A DNA stretch of 42,499 nt, taken from positions 1 through 42,499 of the IMG/VR virus record IMGVR_UViG_3300017788_003308. One strand, given 5' to 3'. Both the position numbers and the translations under genes were made by a program. Under the pieces are notes generated by a model, which did not search any database, was not told the origin of the DNA, and was given only the letters and a program-made list of their open reading frames with translations. The stretch is from a virus. Shown in pieces: positions 7,695 through 16,662 of the stretch; the stretch's first letter is position 1, and each line of letters opens with the position of its first letter.

Positions 7695-8060
7695 GTGTTT
7701 AGTAATAATTTAATTAGAAATATAAAAGTTAATAATATAGAACTAATAGTAGAAATTGCGGATACGCTTCCCCAACAAGTAACGGGATTAAAAAATCGTA
7801 GATTTTTAGGAGAAAATTACGGAATGCTTTTTATTTTTAAAAATCCTCAAAAACTAAACTTTTGGATGCAAGATACATTTATTCCTTTAGATATCGCTTA
7901 CATAGATCAAGATAAAAAAATTAAAGAAATTTATTCGCTAAACCCATTAGATACAAAAATGATTTATAGTAAATCTGAAAATATACGCTACGCCTTGGAA
8001 GTAAATCAAGGTTGGTTTAAAACAAATAATATAAATATAGATGATAAAATAGAATTTTAG
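7695..8060 (+). CDS. DUF192 family protein
   Basis: A 121-residue protein starting at GTG. The DUF192 pattern is clear: QVTGLKNRRFLGENYGMLFIF, then LNFWMQDTFIPLDIAYID, and YALEVNQGWF near the end. DUF192 proteins are small beta-rich proteins found in many bacteria and phages, with no established function. It lacks the signal peptide that many cellular members have, so it probably acts in the cytoplasm. The next gene starts directly after the stop. Confidence 0.85.
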   Translation: MFSNNLIRNIKVNNIELIVEIADTLPQQVTGLKNRRFLGENYGMLFIFKNPQKLNFWMQDTFIPLDIAYIDQDKKIKEIYSLNPLDTKMIYSKSENIRYALEVNQGWFKTNNINIDDKIEF

Positions 8061-8756
8061 ATGAAAGTTTTATTTGACCATATTAACGGTTTTGGTAAAA
8101 TTGCTCATCAAGACTTTGTATACTCAAATCCCGAAGGAACTTTAGAAAAGAATGAGAAACCAGATCAAGCCTTAGAAGAAGGATGGATTCCCTGGAAAAA
8201 CAAATGGTACAATCATAGATCTGTAAGAATTAATTTGAAAAAATATTATCCAAGTAAAAGTACAAAAAAAGATTATAAAAAAATAGAATGTAATTTTAAA
8301 TCAATTTCTGAACTTAAAGATTATGAACTAACAGATAAAATATACAGAGCTTATTGTGATAAAAATAACTTTAATAGAAATATTCCTATAGAAGAAATTA
8401 TAAATAACTCAAGTCATTATTTTGAATTTAAAAAAAATAATGAGATTAAAGGGTATACTTTTTCTACAGTTTATGAAAAGTCTATGGTAAGTTATGAATT
8501 TTTACAGGACTTTAGTTGCCCCAAGATATCTTTAGGATCCATATCTCAACATTACGAATGCATAACCGCCCGAGCCTTAGATAAAAAATATGTATATTTA
8601 TTGGGCGGGTACGAGACAAGCTGCGTATATAAGTGTAAATTCCATGGTATGCAATGGTGGACAGGAAAAGAGTGGGTAGAGGATAAAGATCTTTTCGTAA
8701 GATTATGTGAAAAAGATAGTAATATAAAAATTAACGGATATGATAACGATTTTTGA
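8061..8756 (+). CDS. hypothetical protein, possibly GNAT-like
   Basis: A 231-residue protein beginning MKVLFDHINGFGKIAHQDFVYSNPEG. The C-terminal part has ISQHYECITARALDKKYVYLLGGYE and a YKCKFHGMQWWTG strand, which distantly recalls GNAT-fold arginyl/leucyl-tRNA-protein transferase or acetyltransferase domains. The evidence is weak and no catalytic residue is identified. It sits in a compact row of small genes (7695-9234) with little spacing. Confidence 0.5.
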   Translation: MKVLFDHINGFGKIAHQDFVYSNPEGTLEKNEKPDQALEEGWIPWKNKWYNHRSVRINLKKYYPSKSTKKDYKKIECNFKSISELKDYELTDKIYRAYCDKNNFNRNIPIEEIINNSSHYFEFKKNNEIKGYTFSTVYEKSMVSYEFLQDFSCPKISLGSISQHYECITARALDKKYVYLLGGYETSCVYKCKFHGMQWWTGKEWVEDKDLFVRLCEKDSNIKINGYDNDF

Positions 8757-8946
8757 ACCAACCAACCAAATGGAAGTAGAAACGCCCAAAGGAAGGGGAT
8801 CGATTTGGTTAGTAACAGAATATGGAACTGAAACAGAAAAAATTTTTACTTGTATTATAAAAGATACGGGTGAAATATGGGAATACAGACCCAAAGATAT
8901 CCGAATAGTTAATAACTTAACATTTGGAAGAATAAAAAAGGAATAA
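8740..8946 (+). CDS. small hypothetical protein
   Basis: A 68-residue protein that starts 17 nt inside the end of the upstream gene. It reads as a short beta-rich domain (GRGSIWLVTEYGTETEKIFTCI, then GEIWEYRPKDIRIV), compatible with a single SH3-like barrel. No family is recognised. The next ATG is 3 nt after its stop. Confidence 0.55.
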   Translation: MITIFEPTNQMEVETPKGRGSIWLVTEYGTETEKIFTCIIKDTGEIWEYRPKDIRIVNNLTFGRIKKE

Positions 8947-8949
8947 AAA

Positions 8950-9234
8950 ATGAAGAAAACCATAAACATAACAAATAAAAATATATTAGAAGGAGAAAAA
9001 GCTAATCCACAAAATTGCGCTATAGCAAGAGCTTTAAAAAGCCAATTTAGACAAGATATAAAAAACTTGTCAGTACTTCCTTCTCACGTAGCTATTTCTT
9101 TAAAAAATAATAAAGAATTATTCGCTGAGATGCCAAAAGAGGGAGTCGAATTTATAAAGAGATTCGATAGAGGATTAGCGGTAAATAGATTAAAATTAAA
9201 TTTAAATTTTAAGAAACAATTTTCTTTAATTTAA
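8950..9234 (+). CDS. small hypothetical phage protein
   Basis: A 94-residue basic protein. It contains NPQNCAIARALKSQ, then VAISLKN and a closing VEFIKRFDRGLAVNRLKLNLNF. The CAIARAL and FIxxFDxG elements recur in small phage proteins of unknown function. It has no membrane segment or enzymatic motif and ends the row of accessory genes. Confidence 0.55.
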   Translation: MKKTINITNKNILEGEKANPQNCAIARALKSQFRQDIKNLSVLPSHVAISLKNNKELFAEMPKEGVEFIKRFDRGLAVNRLKLNLNFKKQFSLI

Positions 9235-9261
9235 TAAAATTAGATTTAGGTTATATTTAAT

Positions 9262-9278
9262 TATATAATTAGATATAA
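9262..9278 (+). promoter_or_regulatory. TATATAAT element before the 9279 gene
   Basis: TATATAAT at 9262-9269 lies 9 nt before the ATG at 9279. No -35-like hexamer is found 16-18 bp upstream and no Shine-Dalgarno is present. It is one of several identical octamers close to gene starts in this window. Confidence 0.5.
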
Positions 9279-10013
9279 ATGAGTCATATAAAAATCACAG
9301 CAATAATAACTGCCGTGGAAAAGAAAGATAGTCTAGATAATCAAATATCAAAAATTTTCGATTATACAGTAGGTAAAAATTTAAATCAGATTGACGAGTT
9401 TATAATCGCTACGGACTACCAAAGTTTAGAAGTAGAAAGAATTTGTCAAAAATATAATATAAAGTTTATAAAAACAAATGGGTTTTATGAAAATAATGCT
9501 CAATTTGATCGAGGCAAAGTGGTATCAGCTATACTTAAAAGTATAAAGTCTGGATGGATACTTCATATGGACGCAGACATATTATTACCCAAAGATTTTA
9601 AACAAAAAATTAATACAATAAATTTTAATAAAAATAAACTTTATGGAGCAAGAAGGATTCTGTTTTCTAATTTAACGAAAGTCAAAAGGTGGTTTGATAT
9701 GGATGAAGATCCGGAAGCCGTATCAGATTACATACCGTATGGATATTGTTGGGGATATTTTCAACTTTTTAATATGGAAAGCCCTCAAGTACAAACTTCA
9801 GACCCAGAGAATATATATCCATCTACAGGAACAGTTTATGAACAAGACGGATGGTTTAGAAATAAATGGGGATTGATGAAAGAGAATTATTATAAAAAAG
9901 GCAAACTTTTCCCTGATCAAGAAGATCTTATAGTAAAAGGAAATATAGAAGAACTACCTTTCTTCGTAGGTCATCTCGGCGGCAAAGACGGAGAAGGTTT
10001 TAGTTTAAGTTAA
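9279..10013 (+). CDS. glycosyltransferase, GT-A fold
   Basis: A 244-residue protein with a GT-A start (ITAIITAVEKKDSLDNQI) and a DxD-type metal site in GWILHMDADILLP. The second half has acidic and aromatic segments (YGYCWGYFQLF, NKWGLMKENYY) without a known subfamily signature. The end overlaps the convergent sulfotransferase-like gene by 9 nt, so the two stop codons are interlocked. Confidence 0.7.
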   Translation: MSHIKITAIITAVEKKDSLDNQISKIFDYTVGKNLNQIDEFIIATDYQSLEVERICQKYNIKFIKTNGFYENNAQFDRGKVVSAILKSIKSGWILHMDADILLPKDFKQKINTINFNKNKLYGARRILFSNLTKVKRWFDMDEDPEAVSDYIPYGYCWGYFQLFNMESPQVQTSDPENIYPSTGTVYEQDGWFRNKWGLMKENYYKKGKLFPDQEDLIVKGNIEELPFFVGHLGGKDGEGFSLS

Positions 10014-10676
10014 ATCAACACCCTTTTCTTTCGCTTGAAAATTTTCATGAAACAGTTTTACAGGGGGGCTCATCTCTTTATTAACGTCCGCCCTTTGCCA
10101 AAATTGCTTATCTAAACCCTTTATATTGACTTCTTCAGCTTTTTTTATAAAATCTTCGATGCGGTCAGTCTCAATATTAAACTCTATTAGTCTATTAGGT
10201 TTATCTTTAAAATAATCTTTTACATTTCTTGAGTGCGCCAAGTAATGGTTCATCCAAAGATTTATGACTTCATCGTATGTTAAATCATAATATTTCTGAT
10301 AAACTAGGAGATATGTTCTATCGAATGTAAGCCTAGAGTTAATCCACGATTCTAGAGGGCGAGTATTGAATATAAATAATGAGTTCTCATTTTCCTTGTC
10401 AAGTCTTTCAAATAGAGTATACCCCTGAAGAACTAATTGTCGTTTTGGTAAAACAACCTCCATATCTCCATAATAACTATAGTTCTCTATTCCGAAAAGT
10501 AAGCTTTTATTATTTTTTAGATTAAAATCAAAAGTTTCTGCAATCGGAATCATTTTCCTATAATTTTTATTATAAGCGATATTATGAGTAGCTCTATATC
10601 CGGACATTAAGAAGAACGCACGAAGAGCTTGAGTAGCGGTTCTATTAAATCCAATCTGAAATATCTTTCGATTCAT
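10005..10676 (-). CDS. sulfotransferase-like P-loop protein
   Basis: A 223-residue minus-strand protein. The N-terminus MNRKIFQIGFNRTATQALRAF fits the 5'-phosphosulfate-binding loop of PAPS sulfotransferases (usually xxxKxGTT; here FNRTAT). SLFIFNTRPLESWINSR matches the 3'-phosphate-binding segment. It likely transfers sulfate to a sugar or other acceptor, in keeping with the glycan context. The loop lacks the canonical Lys, with Arg in its place, so activity is not certain. It sits 2 nt after a small ORF on the same strand. Confidence 0.7.
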   Translation of the reverse strand: MNRKIFQIGFNRTATQALRAFFLMSGYRATHNIAYNKNYRKMIPIAETFDFNLKNNKSLLFGIENYSYYGDMEVVLPKRQLVLQGYTLFERLDKENENSLFIFNTRPLESWINSRLTFDRTYLLVYQKYYDLTYDEVINLWMNHYLAHSRNVKDYFKDKPNRLIEFNIETDRIEDFIKKAEEVNIKGLDKQFWQRADVNKEMSPPVKLFHENFQAKEKGVDLT

Positions 10677-10678
10677 TC

Positions 10679-10861
10679 TTAAATATACTTTTTAGTCCGA
10701 AAATCTACTTTTCCTATTTCTCCTCTTTTTATCTTTCTAAAGACCTCTTTAAGAATAGTTTTGTTAAGCTCTTTAGGATCTTGAGATAATTCAATATCTA
10801 CTTCTTGTCTTACAATAAACCCAAGATCTACTCGAGATAAAATATTAATTTTTTCTTCCAT
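10679..10861 (-). CDS. small hypothetical protein
   Basis: A 60-residue charged protein (MEEKINILSRVDLGFIVRQEV...) that precedes the sulfotransferase-like gene on the minus strand by 2 nt, and probably shares its transcript. No family is recognised. It is preceded by a TATATAAT element 8 nt before its ATG, which supports it being a real gene. Confidence 0.55.
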   Translation of the reverse strand: MEEKINILSRVDLGFIVRQEVDIELSQDPKELNKTILKEVFRKIKRGEIGKVDFRTKKYI

Positions 10862-10948
10862 AATATCATATTATATAATTAAGATTAATAATTTCAAATC
10901 TTTTAAAGATTAGAATTACTACTTAAAAGATCTATAATATATTAATTT
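10862..10948. promoter_or_regulatory. divergent promoter region with a palindrome
   Basis: This 87-bp gap separates the minus-strand 10861 gene and the plus-strand 10949 gene. On the minus strand TATATAAT (10877-10870) is 8 nt before the ATG. On the plus strand TATAAT (10933-10938) is 10 nt before the ATG. Between them lies a near-perfect palindrome with arms AATCTTT (10897-10903) and AAAGATT (10905-10911) around one T, which could be an operator for both genes. Confidence 0.5.
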
Positions 10949-11791
10949 ATGTTTTCGATTTATTCTTCTGCTTTCAATATAGAAAAGAACTCATTTGACT
11001 TTAAAACGGCTTTTGAGAATTATCTATCTTTTGCGGACGAGGTTGTAATATCTACAATAAACGATAACGAAGACTCCACAATTTCAATACTAAAAGATTA
11101 TTCAAACAAATATAAAAATTTTAAATTCTGCGTATCAAATCTAAAAAGAAAAGACCCACTATTTTGGGGAAAATTAAGAAATGAAGCTCTTGAAATATGC
11201 AAAGAAGAATTCTGTATAAGCCTAGACCTAGATGAGTATATACCAAATTGGCAAAAATATAATTGGATTAATTTTGCGAGGAATCTATCCTTTTCAGACT
11301 ACGATGCTTATTTAGTCCCGCTTTTAAATCTATGGGCAGATAAGTCTACTATAAGATGGGATACCTCAACAAATTATTTATTTAAATGGGTATTACATAA
11401 AAATTTAAAATTTCCAAAAAAATTAAAAAGAGGAGCCGTAAATTTTGCGAAAAAAAATGATGGAACAGTAGATATTACCAAAAGTGATACGAATGAATTA
11501 ATTTACGAAGACGGAGAACTAGTAAGATCTAAAAATATTATAACAGATTTTTCTTTAAATCCTGAAAACTATATCCAAGAGTGCACAAGCAAGATATTTA
11601 TATACCATACAGGATATCTAAATTTCGAAAATAGATTAACAAGAAATAAAAATTTTTGGAATGAACAATTTAAAATTCAAGCGGGGCACGCTCAAGAAGA
11701 AGCTGCAAATAAGTTCGCACCCTTAAACATTAAAGATTTAGAAAACAAAAGTTTAATTAAACATGGGCTTAAACTCTGGAACGAAAAATGA
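10949..11791 (+). CDS. GT2-like glycosyltransferase
   Basis: A 280-residue protein with the GT-A order: SIYSSAFNIEKN at the start, FADEVVISTINDNEDST, KLRNEALEICKEEFCISLDLDEY. The last contains the DxD-type metal site. The C-terminal half (YHTGYLNFENRLTRNKNFW) resembles the His-containing end of GT2 enzymes. It begins a plus-strand run of overlapping genes that reaches 13532, with its stop overlapping the next ATG. Confidence 0.75.
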   Translation: MFSIYSSAFNIEKNSFDFKTAFENYLSFADEVVISTINDNEDSTISILKDYSNKYKNFKFCVSNLKRKDPLFWGKLRNEALEICKEEFCISLDLDEYIPNWQKYNWINFARNLSFSDYDAYLVPLLNLWADKSTIRWDTSTNYLFKWVLHKNLKFPKKLKRGAVNFAKKNDGTVDITKSDTNELIYEDGELVRSKNIITDFSLNPENYIQECTSKIFIYHTGYLNFENRLTRNKNFWNEQFKIQAGHAQEEAANKFAPLNIKDLENKSLIKHGLKLWNEK

Positions 11792-12537
11792 AGCTGGGAA
11801 TTTTATATACAGGATTTAATAATTTTAAATACGCAAAAAAAAGCATCTTACCCTGGATCGTCTTAAAGAATCTTTATCCAAATAATTTTTTTATTACAGC
11901 AGTATCTATTCCATTCTTAGAGTATAAGAATGAAAATCTAGAAACAGACAATACAAATGAATTTTTAAAAACTCTTGAAAAAGCCGAGTTTATCGACAAA
12001 TGCTTTGATGGCCCTAAATTTTTAAAAGAGAATGACGCAAGAAATCTAGGGCTATTTGAATTACTTAAAAATAATTTAGATTATATTATGATTGTAGATT
12101 CTGACGAACTTTATTCAATAGAAAATATACAAAATATTATAAAGTATATACAAGATACCGATTCTGATCTCTATAAAATAAATTTTAAAAATTATATATT
12201 TGATGGTAAATCATATATTGATAAATTCTGTCCCCCTAGAATATATAAAACAAAAATTAATGATGGAATAAATAGTTTTTATTGGGATAATGAAATTGTA
12301 TATAACAATGGAATTACGGATAAACAATTAAAAACGATAGAGATACCAAAAGAGGTGGCTTATATAAAACACATGACATGGCTAAACGAAAATGGTAAAC
12401 AAAAAGTTGAGTATCATAAAAAACATTTTGGGGCATGTTCATACATATGGGATGAAAACAAACAAGAGCTCAAGCTAGATTTGGAATATTACGACCGAAT
12501 GGGCTATGAAAGACCAATCGTATATAAAGAAAAATAA
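11788..12537 (+). CDS. GT-A-type glycosyltransferase
   Basis: A 249-residue protein starting MKLGILYTGFNNFKYAKKSI. NDARNLGLFELL followed by YIMIVDSDELYS provides the nucleotide-sugar/metal DxD-type site. VAYIKHMTWLN and KVEYHKKHFG near the end are in the position of the distal His seen in GT-A enzymes. It overlaps the previous gene by 4 nt and the following one by 1 nt, as expected for coupled translation. Confidence 0.7.
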   Translation: MKLGILYTGFNNFKYAKKSILPWIVLKNLYPNNFFITAVSIPFLEYKNENLETDNTNEFLKTLEKAEFIDKCFDGPKFLKENDARNLGLFELLKNNLDYIMIVDSDELYSIENIQNIIKYIQDTDSDLYKINFKNYIFDGKSYIDKFCPPRIYKTKINDGINSFYWDNEIVYNNGITDKQLKTIEIPKEVAYIKHMTWLNENGKQKVEYHKKHFGACSYIWDENKQELKLDLEYYDRMGYERPIVYKEK

Positions 12538-13532
12538 TGAAAATTGCATATATTGATTTGCATAAAAATGAAATTCATGAAGATTACTCTATATGTCCTA
12601 AAAGATATGGTGGCGCCGCAACGCTAGCAAGGCACGCCAAACAAGCCTTAAATGAAAATGGAAACTTTTTTAAAATATTCGCTATGGAAGATTCATTTTC
12701 TTCTTATACAGAAAAAGATATAAAAAATATATATAAATTATCACAAGAAGAAATAAATAAATTTAATAATTTTTTTCCAGCCGTAGAAATAATTCCAGAA
12801 TTAAAAGATTTTGATATATTCATGTTTCATCATGATGGTTTTACTATTAATAAAGCGGGAAGCAAAGCAAAGAATATATACTGGCCATTAGTAAGCAATT
12901 CGTCCTGTCATCCGAACAATGATTTACTATTATTATATTCTTCAGATTTACAATGTTATTATTCTCCAGAATATACTAGAAAAGAAATATTTAAAATTGG
13001 GGTGGATGTTGATTTAAATTTTACAGAATACGAAAAAGAACCTTTCATTTTCCAATGCACTCAGCACACGGATTCATTTGGTTCTATCGAAGTAGCGAAA
13101 GAATGTTTAGCTCATAAATATAAATGTTTTTTCGCTGGACCAATATTTAATTCTTATAATTTATTAGACTTTATAGATAATAAAAGTACTTTTTATCTTG
13201 GTCAAATCTCTCAAACTAAAAAAGTAGAACTATATAAAAAGGCTACTTTTGCCACATTTTTTCATAAACATGAAACGCCATTTAATTTGTCTTTAATAGA
13301 AGGACTTGGATATGGAGTCGTGCCAATATGTTCAAGTAATATTTTCTTTAATAAAATTATAAAAAATGAATATAATGGATTTATATTTAAAAATAATTTT
13401 AAAGAAATAATTAATCACTCTAAGCTAAAAGAAATGCAAAGAAATTGTTTTAATACAGCTCAACTCTTTTCAAAAGAAGAGATGATCCATTCATTTATTC
13501 GTGCTGTGAATATTAATTTAAATATATATTAA
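12537..13532 (+). CDS. GT-B-type glycosyltransferase (GT4-like)
   Basis: A 331-residue protein. The N-terminus MKIAYIDLHKNEIHEDYSICPKRYGGAATLARH contains the glycine-rich loop of GT-B enzymes. The C-terminal half has QCTQHTDSFGSIEVAKE, FYLGQISQTKKVELYKKA, and ETPFNLSLIEGLGYGVVPICSS, which is the GT4 nucleotide-sugar site with the acidic residue in the usual place. No exact donor can be given. Its ATG overlaps the upstream TAA in TAATG. Confidence 0.72.
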   Translation: MKIAYIDLHKNEIHEDYSICPKRYGGAATLARHAKQALNENGNFFKIFAMEDSFSSYTEKDIKNIYKLSQEEINKFNNFFPAVEIIPELKDFDIFMFHHDGFTINKAGSKAKNIYWPLVSNSSCHPNNDLLLLYSSDLQCYYSPEYTRKEIFKIGVDVDLNFTEYEKEPFIFQCTQHTDSFGSIEVAKECLAHKYKCFFAGPIFNSYNLLDFIDNKSTFYLGQISQTKKVELYKKATFATFFHKHETPFNLSLIEGLGYGVVPICSSNIFFNKIIKNEYNGFIFKNNFKEIINHSKLKEMQRNCFNTAQLFSKEEMIHSFIRAVNINLNIY

Positions 13533-13537
13533 ATTTT

Positions 13538-13550
13538 TATATAATTATTT
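13538..13550 (+). promoter_or_regulatory. TATATAAT element before the 13551 methyltransferase
   Basis: TATATAAT at 13538-13545 is 5 nt before the ATG at 13551. The sequence 17 bp upstream (TTTAAA) is a poor -35 and there is no Shine-Dalgarno. Confidence 0.45.
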
Positions 13551-14195
13551 ATGAACAATAAAAATAGAATGTCTATAAATGGTAAATATCAAGAAATATA
13601 CGGTCATTTTGATTTTGAAAGCGTTTACGACATTATTGCGGACAATTTAAACTCAGGCGATACATTCGTTGAGATCGGGAGCGCTTGGGGAAAATCAGCA
13701 GTATACATGATGGAGAAACTATATGCCCAAAATAAACCTATAGATTTTTATTGCGTTGATATATTTACTCAAGAAGACGATATCGATAACATAGAATTTC
13801 CATTTGGGAATGGTAAAGAATATAGAATGAAATTTAAAAATCAAACGCTGTACTATGATTTTATATATAATATATTTCATTCTTACGCTAAAAATTTTAA
13901 ACCAATACCAATAAGAACCTATTCCGACCTAGCAGCAAATCTATTTGATGATAATAGTTGTAAGGCTATATTCTTAGACGCAGCTCACGATTATGAATCT
14001 GTTGCTAAAGACCTAGAAGCTTGGTGGCCTAAAATAAAAAATGGAGGAATTTTATCTGGGCACGATTTTTATGGTAAAGAAAACGGCTTCTCCGAAGAGA
14101 ATGGCGTAGCGAAAGCTTTAAATATATTTGTAAAAGAAAAAAATCTAAAAATTGATCGCATAATACATACGACATTTATTATAAATAAAAAATGA
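13551..14195 (+). CDS. class I SAM methyltransferase (Methyltransf_24-like)
   Basis: A 214-residue protein with the SAM loop FVEIGSAWGKSAVYM, the acidic strand FYCVDIFTQED, and CKAIFLDAAHDYESVAKDLEAWWPKIKNGGILSGHDFYG. The DAAHDYE and GGxxxGHDF motifs are typical of Methyltransf_24 enzymes, often found in carbohydrate clusters. The stop overlaps the next gene, another methyltransferase, by 4 nt. Confidence 0.85.
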   Translation: MNNKNRMSINGKYQEIYGHFDFESVYDIIADNLNSGDTFVEIGSAWGKSAVYMMEKLYAQNKPIDFYCVDIFTQEDDIDNIEFPFGNGKEYRMKFKNQTLYYDFIYNIFHSYAKNFKPIPIRTYSDLAANLFDDNSCKAIFLDAAHDYESVAKDLEAWWPKIKNGGILSGHDFYGKENGFSEENGVAKALNIFVKEKNLKIDRIIHTTFIINKK

Positions 14196-14983
14196 ACAAC
14201 GACCTAAGTCAAGAAGAGAAAAGGCATTGGAGCCTATCAGATGTAGCTCGCCGGAGGAATAGAGAGCAGGAGGTTTTAGAAGTAAGAGTGTACGATAAAT
14301 ATAACCTCATATTTAACAAAAATAAAGACCTTACTTTCATGAACCATGGATATTATCCAGTTCACCCAAAATGCGCAGATATGCTTCTTGATACACCCGC
14401 TTCAATGTATTGCTATTTTGCAGATAAATTTGGCGAAGTAAAAGGCAAGAGTTTACTTGATATTGGCTGCGGGCGAGGAGGAGGAACTAAAATCCTAAAA
14501 AAGCTGTACGATTTTTCCGAAGTTTTTGGGTGCGATTTAAATGCAGCAAATATTGATAGGTGCAAATTAGAACCTATGGGGTGTTTTTTTAAAATTGATG
14601 ACGCGCAATATCTAAGAAAATTTAAAAGCGGAGCTTTTGATTTTATTATTAATATTGAATCTTCGCATTGCTATGCTGATAAAGACAGATTTTTTAATTC
14701 TGTCAAAAGAGTTTTAAAGAGGGATGGGCTATTTATAACAGCAGATATTATAGCCCCGGCATACTGTTCGGATTATTTTAATTCTATTCGTCAACATTTT
14801 GAAATCAAAGAAGTAGAAGATATAACTTCCAACGTTGAAAAATCCTGCGAACATCTATTAAAAAAATTCTCAAACGCACAACTTGAAGAAGAGCTTGTAA
14901 TAAAAAACATCGCAGAGAGAAAACTTGAGCTTTATTCTAAAAGAGAAACCCTGTTCTTTGTTTCACTTTTAGCACAAAAATGA
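14192..14983 (+). CDS. class I SAM methyltransferase (Methyltransf_11/25-like)
   Basis: A 263-residue protein. The SAM site is SLLDIGCGRGGGTKIL, followed by VFGCDLNAANIDRC, then FDFIINIESSHCYADKDRFF and VKRVLKRDGLFITAD, the classic motif I-IV order of small-molecule methyltransferases. About 90 residues precede the Rossmann domain (MNHGYYP...), resembling sterol or natural-product methyltransferases. The acceptor is unknown. Confidence 0.85.
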   Translation: MNNDLSQEEKRHWSLSDVARRRNREQEVLEVRVYDKYNLIFNKNKDLTFMNHGYYPVHPKCADMLLDTPASMYCYFADKFGEVKGKSLLDIGCGRGGGTKILKKLYDFSEVFGCDLNAANIDRCKLEPMGCFFKIDDAQYLRKFKSGAFDFIINIESSHCYADKDRFFNSVKRVLKRDGLFITADIIAPAYCSDYFNSIRQHFEIKEVEDITSNVEKSCEHLLKKFSNAQLEEELVIKNIAERKLELYSKRETLFFVSLLAQK

Positions 14984-15810
14984 AAAAATTATTTGGAGTA
15001 AGAATGGGCCAAGTTAAAGACATTGTAATGTCATTACCCGCATTGGATATTTTAGAAGAAAATATAGGGAAAACTTACAATATATTCTCTGTAGCAAAAT
15101 CTTGTAAAGATATCGTCCCAATAATTAAAAATCATGAAAAAATACAAGAGATTAAAATTTCCGATTACGAAAATGATTTAGGAGAGAAAGATTTTAAAAT
15201 AATTCAAGAATGCGATTATTACATTAATCCAAAGCCATTACATCCTAAAGAAAAAGATTGGTACAACTATAGGTCTAGTTTGGAAGAAGCATGCTTTATG
15301 GCAACCCTAGACTATAAACTATTAAAAACAATGCCTAAAATAATTTATAAAAAAAAAGAAAAATTTAAAAAAACATCTTGTTTTATTATATCTAAATATT
15401 TTGATCAAGAATTAAAAAGTTGGTTCGGCCCACCAGATAGTTGGTGGGAGAAATTATTACAAAATAACGATAAATATATTGAAGATATTTATGGCGTTTT
15501 TGATTTAAAATTAAGTAAAAAATATATTAATCTAAAGCATAAACCGTTAGAAGAACAAGTGGAAATTATGTCGAAATGCCATTTAATTATTGGTGTGCCA
15601 TCAGATTTGACATGGATTTCTTCAGCAATTGGGCAAACAGATCAAATTAATATTTTGAGTAATGAAATAAAAGACCACAGAACAAACCATAATGCTTTTG
15701 CACCAATTGGAGAAAATACAAAAAGTATTTTTTTTAAAAATTACTATGACGATAGTGAAGCATTAGAAAAACTTGAATTAGTAATTAAAGGTGGATATCA
15801 TATATTATGA
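14980..15810 (+). CDS. GT9/heptosyltransferase-like glycosyltransferase
   Basis: A 276-residue protein whose start (KKLFGVRMGQVKDIVMSLPALDIL) matches the GT9 N-terminal motif RxGxxGDxxxxLPxxxxL, with K-D-I where most have G-D-x. The C-terminal half has MSKCHLIIGVPSDLTWISSAIGQ, the GT9 donor-site segment that usually reads GxDSGxxHxA; here Ser-Asp replaces Asp-Ser and the His is Trp. The fold seems clear, but donor chemistry may be altered. It overlaps both neighbours by 4 nt. Confidence 0.7.
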   Translation: MKKLFGVRMGQVKDIVMSLPALDILEENIGKTYNIFSVAKSCKDIVPIIKNHEKIQEIKISDYENDLGEKDFKIIQECDYYINPKPLHPKEKDWYNYRSSLEEACFMATLDYKLLKTMPKIIYKKKEKFKKTSCFIISKYFDQELKSWFGPPDSWWEKLLQNNDKYIEDIYGVFDLKLSKKYINLKHKPLEEQVEIMSKCHLIIGVPSDLTWISSAIGQTDQINILSNEIKDHRTNHNAFAPIGENTKSIFFKNYYDDSEALEKLELVIKGGYHIL

Positions 15811-16661
15811 AAGGTATTTTTTTAGGATACAGAGGGGCCGCAGGCCAAGTAGAAAGAATAGAGCTTGGCTGGGTGGAGAATGGCAATACATTATCCAAAG
15901 AAAATGAACCCCCAGATTTAATCTATTGTAACGATGGCGGGGTTTATGATATAGGATTAAATTTAAAACATCAATTTCCCAAAGCAAAACTCATATTTAA
16001 TGTACTTGATATACCGAAGAAATACTATCCAGAGATAAATTTAGAAGAGTTAAAATCTAAATTAACAAAAGCAAATATTATAACAACCATAAGTAAGTTC
16101 TCACAAGATCAAATTAAATATTATTTAGATTTAAATTCAATTATTATCTTTAATCCTGTAAAAAATGTTCATAATATGAACTTAAAAAGAGACATTAATT
16201 TTCTATATGTAGGAAGATTATATGAACCAAATAAAAGATTTTCTTTAGCTTTACAAAGCTTAAGTCTTTTAAATATTAATCGAAATGAATTTTTGATTGC
16301 TGGACCAGACGATCCAGGCGATAACTTGAATTACATCGGATGCGTAAATGACGAAACCTTAAATTTACTATATAATAAATCTAAATTTTTAATTTGTCCA
16401 ACAGAATATGGAGTTCTCGGGTTGCCCCCAATTGAGGCTATAATTTGTGGGTGCATACCAATACTTTGCAATGATAATCCCGCAGCAAAAGAATTTGGAC
16501 TGGAAGACTTTGCTTTTTCTCCTGATCCAAATATAATTGCTAAAGCTATAAAAGATGTAAAAATAGAAGAATTACATAATAAAATAGAAGCTTTAGGAGA
16601 AAAACTATTCGCACTCTTAAATAAAAATGATATAGCTAAAAATATTGAAAGGTTAATTTAA
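15807..16661 (+). CDS. GT4-family glycosyltransferase
   Basis: A 284-residue GT-B protein, shorter than usual. It has the N-terminal loop GYRGAAGQVERIE, the interdomain segment NFLYVGRLYEPNKRFSLAL and the donor-site motif CPTEYGVLGLPPIEAIICGCIPILC, with E-x7-E style acidic residues (TEYGVLGLPPIE). GT4 enzymes are retaining transferases using nucleotide-sugar donors. It probably acts with the GT9-like genes on either side. Confidence 0.82.
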   Translation: MKGIFLGYRGAAGQVERIELGWVENGNTLSKENEPPDLIYCNDGGVYDIGLNLKHQFPKAKLIFNVLDIPKKYYPEINLEELKSKLTKANIITTISKFSQDQIKYYLDLNSIIIFNPVKNVHNMNLKRDINFLYVGRLYEPNKRFSLALQSLSLLNINRNEFLIAGPDDPGDNLNYIGCVNDETLNLLYNKSKFLICPTEYGVLGLPPIEAIICGCIPILCNDNPAAKEFGLEDFAFSPDPNIIAKAIKDVKIEELHNKIEALGEKLFALLNKNDIAKNIERLI

Positions 16662-16662
16662 A

